A stretch of DNA of 64,000 nucleotides from Streptomyces sp. APSN-46.1 (GTDB taxonomy: Bacteria > Actinomycetota > Actinomycetes > Streptomycetales > Streptomycetaceae), in assembly GCF_022815725.1 (NCBI RefSeq), contig NZ_JALGRF010000001.1, positions 806,001 to 870,000 of the forward strand. Direction: 5' to 3'. Each line of letters starts with the position of its first letter. The stretch's first letter is position 1. The translations under genes were made by a program, and so were the position numbers. Positions 8,888-15,957 of this stretch are shown piece by piece. The notes under the pieces were generated by a model that was given only the letters and a program-made list of their open reading frames with translations, was not told the origin of the DNA and searched no databases.

Positions 8888-9225
8888 CGCACACCGTGAC
8901 GGGTTTCGTGTCCCTGCCGCCCGACGCGCCCGCGGGCCGGGCCGCCACCGTTCTGGTGGAGGTACGTGACGTCTCCCGGGCCGACGCGCCCTCCACGGTG
9001 ATCGGGTCACAGGTCCAGACGGGTGTGGAGCTGACCCCGGGTGGCCGTATCCCCTTCGGCGTGGAGCTCCCCGATCTCGGCCCCGGCGGCGCCTACCAGA
9101 TCCGTGCCCACGTCGATGTCTCCGGGACCGGGACGGTGGAGCACGGCGACCTGATGAGCACTCAGGCCACGCCCGTACCAGCCGACTTCGCCCGTCCTGT
9201 GATCGCACCGGTCGCCGTGGTGTAA
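8884..9225 (+). CDS. YscW/YbaY-type beta-sandwich domain protein
   Basis: 113 residues from ATG 8884, again overlapping the preceding stop by ATGA. The order of a Val-rich strand (TGFVSLPPDAPAGRAATV), the DVSRADAPS loop, an IPFGVELPDL strand and YQIRAHVDVSG is typical of the YscW/YbaY family, small beta-sandwich proteins related to type III lipoprotein chaperones. There is no signal peptide or lipobox here, so it should stay in the cytoplasm unless carried by a partner. Coupling to the ATP-grasp ligase and astacin suggests that the three proteins act together. Its role is unknown. Confidence 0.75.
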   Translation: MTHTVTGFVSLPPDAPAGRAATVLVEVRDVSRADAPSTVIGSQVQTGVELTPGGRIPFGVELPDLGPGGAYQIRAHVDVSGTGTVEHGDLMSTQATPVPADFARPVIAPVAVV

Positions 9226-9378
9226 CCCGGAACGGGCGTCGCCCGGCGGGCGCGCGCCGTCGATCGCTGATGGGCCGTTCGGGCCGACGCGCCGGTGGCC
9301 GGGTGAATGGCGCCCTGTGCCCTCTGCGGCGGGTGTGATCGTGGGGTCCGACGTTCGGTCATCAGCTCAGGGAGAGAC

Positions 9379-9615
9379 ATGCGCATTCGAACTGCGATCG
9401 CCGCCACCGTTCTGGCCGCGGCCGGCATCCTCGGCGGCACCGGGGCCGCTGTTGCCGACGCCCACGCCGAAGGCGTCGCCTTCGGCTCACCCGGCGTCCT
9501 TTCGGGCAACGTCGTCCAGGCGCCGATCCATCTGCCGATCAACATTTGCGGCAACACCATCAACATCATCGGCCTGCTCAACCCCGCGGCCGGCAACACC
9601 TGCATCAACACCTGA
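9379..9615 (+). CDS. Short chaplin (hydrophobic aerial-surface protein)
   Basis: 78 residues from ATG 9379 with GGGAGAG upstream. A signal peptide (1 to about 27) precedes one chaplin domain: G-x-A-x-GSPGVLSGN, then NICGNTINIIGLLNPAAGNTC with Cys57 and Cys75. Chaplins are secreted amyloid-forming surfactants that coat emerging aerial hyphae and spores with rodlins; single-domain forms correspond to ChpD-H. The two conserved cysteines form the intramolecular disulfide. A strong hairpin terminator follows. It is monocistronic. This is one of the best indications that the host is a sporulating Streptomyces-like organism. Confidence 0.95.
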   Translation: MRIRTAIAATVLAAAGILGGTGAAVADAHAEGVAFGSPGVLSGNVVQAPIHLPINICGNTINIIGLLNPAAGNTCINT

Positions 9616-9635
9616 TCCGAGAGCTCGACGGCATC

Positions 9636-9674
9636 GTGTGGTCCGCCCGCCGGAAGATCCCGGGCGGACCACAC
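9636..9674 (+). terminator. Strong hairpin terminator after the chaplin gene
   Basis: GTGTGGTCCGCCCG (9636-9649) is perfectly complementary to CGGGCGGACCACAC (9661-9674), a 14-bp stem with an 11-base loop, 20 bases after the stop. Confidence 0.85.
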
Positions 9675-9731
9675 GTGTCCGGCGGAGTCAGGCAGCCTGC
9701 GCCTTGCCCGTAGCGCGTTACGGGTTACGGG

Positions 9732-10694
9732 TTACGCGTCCACCGCGCCGCGGGATCCTGCCGGGTCGAGGGAGTCGACGTCCTCCATGAAGCTCAGCAT
9801 CCGCGCGTTGATGAGGTCGGGGTGGTCGATCTGCGGTCCGTGACCGGTCGCGGCGACGATCTCGGCGCGGGCGCCCGGTATCAGGCGGGGCACGCGCTCC
9901 AGCTGCCGCTTCGGGTGTACGAGCAGGCTGCGCCTGCCCATGATGAGGTAGAACGGCGTCCGAATGGAGCGCAGCGCGTCCTCGGCCAGCGGCAGCGGCG
10001 CGGGCCGCCGTATCCGGAAGGCCCGGACTCCCGCCTGGATCCACGTGCGCAGTTCCGGGACGACGAGTACGGGCTGCTCCAGCCAGGAGGCCAGGCGCGG
10101 GCGCAGCGCCTTGGGGGCGAAGGTCGCGAAGAGGCTGGCGAAGATCCAGACGAAGAAGCGCAGGCCCACCTTCTCCAGGCCGCCGGGGTCGAGGGCGGTG
10201 ACCGAGGCGATCCGGCCGGGCCGGCGGTGCACCTGGTTGATGACCAGCCAGCCGCCGTAGGAGGAGCCTACGAGGTGGACCCGGTCGAGGCCGAGTGCTT
10301 CGAGGGCCTCGTCGAGCCACTGGGCCGCGCGCTCGGGCTGCCACATGGGTTCGCGGTGGATGCTGCGGCCGGGGTCGCCTGGGGTGTCGAGCGCGTAGAC
10401 GGGCCGTTCGGCGCTGAGCGCGGGGGTGTTGGGGTACCACATCGCGGAGCAGCCACCGGAGCCGTGGATCAGGACGACGGGCGTACGGGACTCGGCTGCG
10501 GGGTCCGCGGGGCCGAAGCGGTAGACGTGCGTGGTGCCGAAGCTCGTCTCCACGTCCGTCTCCGAGCGGATCGGGGCGCCCATCGCGAAGAGCGCGTCGC
10601 AGGCGGCGAAGTAGCGGTCGCGCAAGGTGTCGTTGACGTAGCGGCCGATGTCGCGTCGGGCTCGGGCGCGGGTTCGGGTCGTGTTCTCGGACAC
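9732..10694 (-). CDS. Alpha/beta hydrolase
   Basis: 320 residues from GTG 10694, supported by GGAGG five bases upstream on the minus strand. Alpha/beta hydrolase fold: oxyanion HGSGG after VVLIH, cap region, nucleophile elbow GSSYGG, late acid strand and catalytic His in TGHGPQIDHP. The Arg-rich N-terminus (about 1-20) is unusual. Substrate unknown; ester, lactone or epoxide are all possible. The promoter region carries two operator-like dyads 22 bases apart. The TAA stop is followed by two further GTAAC copies in a seven-base tandem repeat. Confidence 0.87.
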   Translation of the reverse strand: MSENTTRTRARARRDIGRYVNDTLRDRYFAACDALFAMGAPIRSETDVETSFGTTHVYRFGPADPAAESRTPVVLIHGSGGCSAMWYPNTPALSAERPVYALDTPGDPGRSIHREPMWQPERAAQWLDEALEALGLDRVHLVGSSYGGWLVINQVHRRPGRIASVTALDPGGLEKVGLRFFVWIFASLFATFAPKALRPRLASWLEQPVLVVPELRTWIQAGVRAFRIRRPAPLPLAEDALRSIRTPFYLIMGRRSLLVHPKRQLERVPRLIPGARAEIVAATGHGPQIDHPDLINARMLSFMEDVDSLDPAGSRGAVDA

Positions 10695-10723
10695 GGTGGC
10701 ACCTCCGGGAGGATCCGTTCTTC

Positions 10724-10765
10724 GTGATACGACGGTACCACGATCTTGATACGGCAGTACCACGA
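10724..10765 (-). promoter_or_regulatory. Tandem operator-like dyads upstream of the alpha/beta hydrolase gene
   Basis: Two copies of a 19-base element, TGATACGACGGTACCACGA (10725-10743) and TGATACGGCAGTACCACGA (10747-10765), repeat with a period of 22 bases. Each is itself a dyad, GTGATAC-N4-GTACCAC in the first copy. Two helical turns apart, they would place two dimers on the same DNA face. The regulator is not encoded beside them. Confidence 0.55.
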
Positions 10766-10804
10766 AGGGCCGCGGGCCCGGGCCGGCGGTCGGCCGCGTC
10801 GGCT

Positions 10805-12034
10805 TCAGCCTCGCATCGTGGCCGACGAACGGGCGTGGCGGCTGTGCGGGAGCCGGGCCAGTGTCACCGCCCGCAGCAGCCATTCCACCGGGCCGTACCG
10901 AAAGCGGGCCATCAGCCGTGCGCTGAGCGCGAGTTGGGCGGCGTACAGCACAAGTGCCCCGAGTACGACCACGGCCGGGCCGAGGCGGTCGTACAGCGCG
11001 AGACCGTAGCCGGTGAAGACGAGGGCGCCGATCAAGGACTGGCTCAGGTAGTTCGTCAGGGCCATCCGGCCGGCCGGGCCGAGGAGAGCGGCCACGCGCG
11101 CGCCGCGGGAGGTGTCCATGAGCAGGAGCATCCCGCAGACGTACGCGGCGGTGAGGGCGGGCGCGGTGACCACTCCCACCAGTTGGCCGAACAGCGACCA
11201 CCGACGCCCGAGCGGGCCGCTGACGGCCAGCGCCATGAAGACTCCGCCCGGCAGGCCCGTGGCGGCTCCGAGGAGAGCGATGCGCCGAAGCCGCGCGCGG
11301 TGGGCTTCCATGTCGCCGAGCAGGCGTCGCTTTCCGCAGTGGACCCCGACGAGGAAGGCGGCCAGCACGAAACCGCCCATCAGCACGGTGGCGAGGAGCG
11401 CGTCGGGCAGCTGGCCGATGTTGGCGCGCACGACGGACGCCGCATCGCCGCGGTAGCCGGCGACCAGTGCGGGGAATCCGGCCGCCAGCTCGGTCTCCGC
11501 GTCGGCCGCCTCGGCCTCCGACTCGACCAGGGAGAGCAGCCCGCCGAGAAGGAGGAGGGCGCTCAGGCAGCCGTACACGATCCGGGCGGCGCGCCAGGCC
11601 GCGCCCGGTGAGCAGTTGCGGGCGGCGATCAGGACCAGACTCAGTACCGCGTACGTCATGAGGATGTCCCCGACGTACAACAGCACGGCGTGCAGGGCCC
11701 CGAGGACGAACAGGCCGAGCGAGCGGCGCAGCTGCCGGGGCACGGGCCGGGCGCCGTCGCGTTCGGCCGAGGCCAGCTGGAGGGTGAAGCTGTAGCCGAA
11801 GAGGAACGAGAACAGGAGATAGAACTTGCCGACCACAAAGGCCTGGATGAAACCCTCGACCGTGCTGTCGAGGGTGGAGGCGTCCGGGTCGTCCACGGCT
11901 CCGAGGCCGTACGGGTTGGCCATCATCAGCGCGTTCACCAGCAGGATGCCCGCGAGCGCGAAGCCGCGCAGGGCGTCGAGCTGCGGTATCCGCGGCGGCC
12001 GGACTTCTCGTGTGTGCGCAGCCGCTACGGGCAC
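10805..12034 (-). CDS. DUF418 (YeiB-like) multispanning membrane protein
   Basis: 409 residues from GTG 12034, chosen because GGGGGGAAG precedes it; GTG 12100 is an in-frame alternative adding 22 residues. The chain begins RIPQLDALRGFALAGILLVN, the standard opening of DUF418 and acyltransferase-3-like membrane proteins, followed by about ten hydrophobic segments and the FSFLFGYSF and ALTNYLSQS motifs of DUF418. The family has unknown transport or lipid-related function. It ends 111 bases upstream of the hydrolase start on the same strand, but the operator elements between them argue for separate promoters. Confidence 0.88.
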   Translation of the reverse strand: MPVAAAHTREVRPPRIPQLDALRGFALAGILLVNALMMANPYGLGAVDDPDASTLDSTVEGFIQAFVVGKFYLLFSFLFGYSFTLQLASAERDGARPVPRQLRRSLGLFVLGALHAVLLYVGDILMTYAVLSLVLIAARNCSPGAAWRAARIVYGCLSALLLLGGLLSLVESEAEAADAETELAAGFPALVAGYRGDAASVVRANIGQLPDALLATVLMGGFVLAAFLVGVHCGKRRLLGDMEAHRARLRRIALLGAATGLPGGVFMALAVSGPLGRRWSLFGQLVGVVTAPALTAAYVCGMLLLMDTSRGARVAALLGPAGRMALTNYLSQSLIGALVFTGYGLALYDRLGPAVVVLGALVLYAAQLALSARLMARFRYGPVEWLLRAVTLARLPHSRHARSSATMRG

Positions 12035-12196
12035 CGCTTCCCCCCAAGTGGTCGTGAGCGCGCCGGCCCCTGCGTCGCGGACACGAGCACTGGTGGGCAC
12101 GCGACGGCCAGCGTAGTTGATCTCTGTCCGCGGACGACTGCTGCCGGGCGGGCACGGCCCGCAGCGAAGGGGCCGTTGAGTCGCCCCCTCGGTTCC

Positions 12197-12214
12197 AGCC
12201 TCGCCGGCGAGGCT
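12197..12214 (-). terminator. Palindromic hairpin after the ketopantoate-reductase-like gene
   Basis: AGCCTCGCCGGCGAGGCT is a perfect 18-bp palindrome eleven bases past the stop of the minus-strand gene. It separates that operon from the DUF418 gene. Confidence 0.55.
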
Positions 12215-12224
12215 GAGTGGCCCG

Positions 12225-13151
12225 CTACGCGGTGGGGGACACCCGCCGTTGGTGAACCCTCAGTTGGAGTGTGACCAGGTCGAGCAGCGGGGTCGGGACG
12301 GACAGGGCGCGGGCGCGGGCCGTCAGGTCGCCGAAGACGTGCTCGACCTCGGTGGGGTATCCGGCGATCAGGTCGCGGTACAGCGAGGGGGTCAACGGAG
12401 AACCGGGAGTTGTCAACGTGCCAGCCGTGGCGGCGAGTTCGGCGTCCGGTACGGGATATCCGGCGGCGGCCGAGACCGCGGCGGCTTCGGCGAGGACCGC
12501 GGGGCCGAGTCCGGAGCCGCCGGGGACGGCGTTGAACTCCCCCACCGAGCCCCGCGCGAGGCAGCTCGCGGCGGCCAGCGCGGTGATGAAGACCCACTTG
12601 TGCCACATCGCGGCGACGATGTCGGGGACCTGGGGGGTGTCGATCCCCGCCCCGGCCAGCACGGCCCGTATGGCGTCCACCCGCTCGGAGGGCCGGCCGT
12701 CGCGCTCACCGGTGAGCAGCGCCGATGGCGGGGCCATCCGTACGATGGTGCCGTGCTCGTCCAAGGTGGTGACCACCTTGGCGACTCCGCCGAGCACCGC
12801 TTCGTCCCCGAACCGGTCGGCGAGGTGGTCGAGATGGGCCAGGCCGTTGAGCAGCGGGACGATCGCCGTTCCGGGTCCGACGGCCGGAGCGAGGTCCCGG
12901 GTGGCCGCCGCCAGGGCGGTGGATTTCACCGAGAGCAGGACGAGGTCGAACGCCGGCTTCAGCTCATCGGCGGTGACGAGCTGCGGGGTGAGCCGCAGGT
13001 CCTCCCCCATCCCGGAGACGCGCAGTCCTCGGGCGCGCAGGGCGGCGGCCCGCGCCGGGCGGACCAGGAAGGTGACGTCCTGCCCGGCGTGGGCGAGGCG
13101 GGCGCCGAAGTAGCCGCCGGCCGCGCCGGCGCCGACTGTCAGGATCCTCAT
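12225..13151 (-). CDS. 2-dehydropantoate 2-reductase (PanE/ApbA) family oxidoreductase
   Basis: 308 residues from ATG 13151. N-terminal NADP-binding motif GAGAAGGYFGARLAHAG, then SVKSTALAAA and NGLAHLD as in ketopantoate reductases; the C-terminal helical ApbA_C domain holds the WHKWVFITALAAASCLARG segment with the expected lysine. Asparagines usual around that lysine in true PanE are replaced, so the enzyme may reduce another 2-keto acid. The ATG overlaps the stop of the upstream HxlR regulator gene by ATGA. The pair forms a coupled operon, and the regulator probably controls this enzyme. Confidence 0.85.
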   Translation of the reverse strand: MRILTVGAGAAGGYFGARLAHAGQDVTFLVRPARAAALRARGLRVSGMGEDLRLTPQLVTADELKPAFDLVLLSVKSTALAAATRDLAPAVGPGTAIVPLLNGLAHLDHLADRFGDEAVLGGVAKVVTTLDEHGTIVRMAPPSALLTGERDGRPSERVDAIRAVLAGAGIDTPQVPDIVAAMWHKWVFITALAAASCLARGSVGEFNAVPGGSGLGPAVLAEAAAVSAAAGYPVPDAELAATAGTLTTPGSPLTPSLYRDLIAGYPTEVEHVFGDLTARARALSVPTPLLDLVTLQLRVHQRRVSPTA

Positions 13152-13690
13152 GCGGGGGTGCCTTTCGTGAGGGGCAGCGGCTGGAGCAGCCGGTGCGGCC
13201 GGTGGAGGGCGGCGGTGACGGGATCGTCGTCCGGGGCGGGCGGTGGGAGGCCCGGGCCGGGGGTGACCAGGAGGTCCGCCGTGTCGACGGCCCGGCCACA
13301 CCCGGTGCAGCGGCCGTCGGGGGCGACGGGGGCGTCGTCGTCGGCGTGGCGGAAGATCCGGCGCGGGCCGCCGGGGGCGGGGTGGTGTTCGTCCCCCCAG
13401 CCGGACAGGGCGCGGACGGCGGGCCAGAGCCCGATCCCTTTGGGCGTGAGTGCGTACACCGCGCGCTGACCGTCCGGGGGTACGCGGGCCAGTACACCGG
13501 ACTCGGTGAGGCCCGCGAGCCGGTCGGCCAGGACGGCGCGGGGGGTGCCGAGATGGGCGGCGAAGTCGCGGAAGCGGCGGACGCCGAAGAAGGCGTCGCG
13601 GACGATGAGGAGCGTCCAGCGCTCGCCGATGACCTCCATGGCGCGGGAGAGCGCGCAGGATTGGCCTTGGTAGTCGCGCGGCAGCGTCAC
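13148..13690 (-). CDS. HxlR-family winged-helix transcriptional regulator
   Basis: 180 residues from GTG 13690. The HxlR core covers residues 8-105: CALSRAMEVIGERWTLLIVRDAFFGVRRFRDF, LADRLAGLTESGVLARVP and YALTPKG are signature parts. The conserved Cys12 near the N-terminus is the redox or aldehyde-sensing cysteine in several HxlR proteins. An added C-terminal region (about 120-180) has a CTGCG pair that could bind metal. The gene lacks a leader: TAGGGT lies six bases upstream of the GTG, and a dyad in the promoter suggests autoregulation. It is coupled to the reductase gene. Confidence 0.9.
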   Translation of the reverse strand: MTLPRDYQGQSCALSRAMEVIGERWTLLIVRDAFFGVRRFRDFAAHLGTPRAVLADRLAGLTESGVLARVPPDGQRAVYALTPKGIGLWPAVRALSGWGDEHHPAPGGPRRIFRHADDDAPVAPDGRCTGCGRAVDTADLLVTPGPGLPPPAPDDDPVTAALHRPHRLLQPLPLTKGTPA

Positions 13691-13696
13691 GGGCCC

Positions 13697-13725
13697 ACCC
13701 TAGTTGATCAGTTCGGTGAGCGAAC
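13697..13725 (-). promoter_or_regulatory. Leaderless promoter and operator dyad of the HxlR-reductase operon
   Basis: On the minus strand the -10 TAGGGT (13702-13697) is six bases before the GTG start. GTTCG-GTGAG-CGAAC (13711-13725) is a perfect five-base inverted repeat near the expected -35, so a bound regulator would block RNA polymerase. Confidence 0.45.
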
Positions 13726-13729
13726 CTGT

Positions 13730-14707
13730 CTAGCGGCGCGTCTCCGCGCGGGCGGCTCCGATGCCCGCCATGACGACGAGTGCGGTGCCGGCGGCCTGCG
13801 AGGCGGTCGGGGTCTGGGCTATGAGGACCATGCCCGCCAGCAGGCTCACCGCCGGTTCGAGCCCGGCCAGGGTGCCGTAGGTGGTCTTGGTCATGCGCTG
13901 GAGGGCCTTCATCTCCAGCAGGAACGGAACCAGCGGCATCAGGACGGCGATGCCCGCCGCGGCCGCGAGCACCTCCCAGCCGACGTGCGCGAAGGCACCG
14001 GGCGCCCCGAAGGGCGCGGCGACGACGGCGGCGACCGCGAGGGAGAGCGCCAGGCCGTGCTGCGCCGAGAACCTGCTGCCGACGTGCTCGGTGCCGATGA
14101 CGTACATCGCCCAGCAGGCGGCCGAACCCAGGCCGAAGAGGACTCCGGCGAGACTCGCCGTACCCGTCCAGGGCGAGGTGAGGAGCAGGACGCCCGCCGC
14201 GGCCAGAGCCAGCCAGGCCAGCTCCCCGCGCCGGCGGGAGCCGGCGACGGCCACGGCCAGCGGTCCGAGGAACTCCAGCGCCGTTGCCGTACCCAGGGGC
14301 AGCCGGGCGGCGGATTCCGAGAACAGCAGCATCATCCCGGCGCTGACGGCGCCCAGGGCCACGGTGGTGAGGAGGTCGGTACGCGAGGCCGCCCGGACCA
14401 CCCGCCACAGGGACCGGCCGGTGAAGGCGAGCAGGAACACCGCCGCGAAGGAGAGGCGCAGCCAGGTCGTCCCGGCGGGACCGAGGGTGTCGAACAGCTC
14501 GGTCGCCAGGGCTCCGCCGGTGTGCAGCACCAGCATGGCGGCGAGGAGGAGCACCGTCCCGGGCAGCCGGCGCGGGCCGGGGCCGCGGAGGGTGGCGGCG
14601 GCCGGAGCGGCGAACGGAGCGGCGGCGGGAGCAGCGACCGATGCGGTGGCCGGAGCGGCGAACGGAGCTGACACGACAGGCGCGGCCGGGGTGGCGGAGG
14701 TGTTCAC
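13730..14707 (-). CDS. EamA/DMT-superfamily transporter
   Basis: About 325 residues from GTG 14707; a longer frame opens at 14770 but has no ribosome site and would overlap the divergent operator. An Ala/Pro-rich N-terminus precedes ten hydrophobic segments in two EamA repeats: FDTLGPAGTTWLRLSFAAVFLL, SAGMMLLFSESAARLPLGTATALEFLGPL, VHGxT-like LEMKALQRMTKTTYGTLAGLEPAVSLLAGM. The pattern is that of RhtA-type amino-acid or metabolite exporters. It is transcribed divergently from a LysR regulator with a shared dyad, so it is the likely target of that regulator. Confidence 0.88.
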   Translation of the reverse strand: MNTSATPAAPVVSAPFAAPATASVAAPAAAPFAAPAAATLRGPGPRRLPGTVLLLAAMLVLHTGGALATELFDTLGPAGTTWLRLSFAAVFLLAFTGRSLWRVVRAASRTDLLTTVALGAVSAGMMLLFSESAARLPLGTATALEFLGPLAVAVAGSRRRGELAWLALAAAGVLLLTSPWTGTASLAGVLFGLGSAACWAMYVIGTEHVGSRFSAQHGLALSLAVAAVVAAPFGAPGAFAHVGWEVLAAAAGIAVLMPLVPFLLEMKALQRMTKTTYGTLAGLEPAVSLLAGMVLIAQTPTASQAAGTALVVMAGIGAARAETRR

Positions 14708-14750
14708 TCGGACATTTGACCGGTCGGCGTTACATTCTGTCCACGGGCTG

Positions 14751-14773
14751 ATAGTGGACCCAATGGCCACTAT
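14751..14773. promoter_or_regulatory. Operator dyad between the EamA exporter and LysR genes
   Basis: ATAGTGG (14751-14757) and CCACTAT (14767-14773) form a perfect seven-base inverted repeat with a nine-base spacer, centred 28 bases before the LysR start. LysR proteins usually bind such dyads to control the divergent gene and themselves. Confidence 0.55.
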
Positions 14774-14790
14774 GAGTGGATGATTGCGTC

Positions 14791-15732
14791 ATGCCGCCGA
14801 CACAGGACATGCGCCCCCTTCCGGACCTCGGCCGGCTGCGGCTGCTCGTCGAGCTGGACCGCTTGGGCACCATGGCGGCGGTCGCCGAAAGCACGGGGTA
14901 CGGGACCTCCGCCGTCTCCAAACACCTCGCCGTGCTGGAGACGGAGGTCGGGACACAGCTGCTGCGGCCCGTGGGACGGCGGGTCCGGCTGACGCCGGCG
15001 GGCGAGCGCCTGGTCGAGCACGCGGTCGGCATCCTCGCCGCCGTGGAGGAAGCGCGGGCGGCGCTGAGCGGCGAGGCCGAGCCCTCGGGGCGGGTGCGGC
15101 TCGCGAGCTTCTTCACCGCCGTCGAACCGGTGGTGCTGCCCATGCTGGCCCGGCTGCGGGCGGCGTATCCGCGGATCGAGGTCGAGACGTACGAGCACGA
15201 GCCGGACACCACCATCGACCTCGTGCGCTCGGGCGCCATCGACCTCGGCGTGGTCTACCACTACAGCCTGGTCCCGCGGACGGTCCCGCGAGAACTCAGC
15301 GCCCGCCTGTTCGACGTGCAGCCGCTCTACCTGGCCGTCCCCGCCCACCACCCGGACGCCGGCCGGCCCGTCGCCCTGAGCGAGCTGCGCGAGTTCGCCG
15401 GGGCGGGATGGATCGCCAACTCCCGCGGCACCGATGACGACGAGCTCGTCCAGCGGGTGTGCGCGATCGCCGGATTCACCCCGCGCATCGCGCACCGCAT
15501 GGACAGCCTTCACCTGGTGAACAGCCTCGTCGGAGCGGGCCTCGGAGTGGCCGTGCTCGCCGCATCAGGCATCGAAAGGGACCGCACGGACGTCGCCTTC
15601 CGGCCCCTCGACCCGCTCGCGGGTACCCGCCACACGTCCCTCCTGGTGCGCGCCGGCCAGTGGTCGTGGCCGCCCGTCGCGGCCATTTCCTCGCTGATCA
15701 CCGAGAACGCCCCCGTGACCGTCCTCGGGTAG
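14791..15732 (+). CDS. LysR-family transcriptional regulator
   Basis: 313 residues from ATG 14791; GTG 14776 is an in-frame alternative that would lie close to the dyad. The N-terminal winged helix-turn-helix (LRLLVELDRLGTMAAVAESTGYGTSAVSKHLAVLETEVG) is canonical except that the first helix begins with LRLLVELD. Residues 90-300 form the LysR substrate-binding domain, with VRLASFFTAVEPVVLPMLARL at its start and GLGVAVLAASG near its end. The effector is unknown. It faces the EamA transporter gene and probably regulates export of the ligand it senses. Confidence 0.92.
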   Translation: MPPTQDMRPLPDLGRLRLLVELDRLGTMAAVAESTGYGTSAVSKHLAVLETEVGTQLLRPVGRRVRLTPAGERLVEHAVGILAAVEEARAALSGEAEPSGRVRLASFFTAVEPVVLPMLARLRAAYPRIEVETYEHEPDTTIDLVRSGAIDLGVVYHYSLVPRTVPRELSARLFDVQPLYLAVPAHHPDAGRPVALSELREFAGAGWIANSRGTDDDELVQRVCAIAGFTPRIAHRMDSLHLVNSLVGAGLGVAVLAASGIERDRTDVAFRPLDPLAGTRHTSLLVRAGQWSWPPVAAISSLITENAPVTVLG

Positions 15733-15957
15733 AGAAGTCGGCGGATCACGCGCCGGGGCGCGCCCCGCGCCTGCGCCCGCGCCCGCGCCGTCGGACCATG
15801 CGCTGTCACACGATCGGATGTCAGTACGGCCCAATCCGGCGAAAAACGTGCCGACTCCGCTCCTCCGAGGCCGGATGTCTGCATGGTGGGTCCAGCTTTC
15901 GGCGCCCTGGCACCCTCCCGCCCGCGCGCCCGTCGAGGAGGAAGGGCCCTGTATCCG

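Noticed and set aside
9715..9735. GGGTTAC repeats as a possible telomere or origin element
   Set aside because: Only three short units at a stop codon, with no palindromic end structure or DnaA boxes nearby.
15755..15766. GGGGCGCGCCCC palindrome after the first LysR gene as terminator
   Set aside because: Only 12 bp in a run of G/C-rich low-complexity sequence; not distinct enough.
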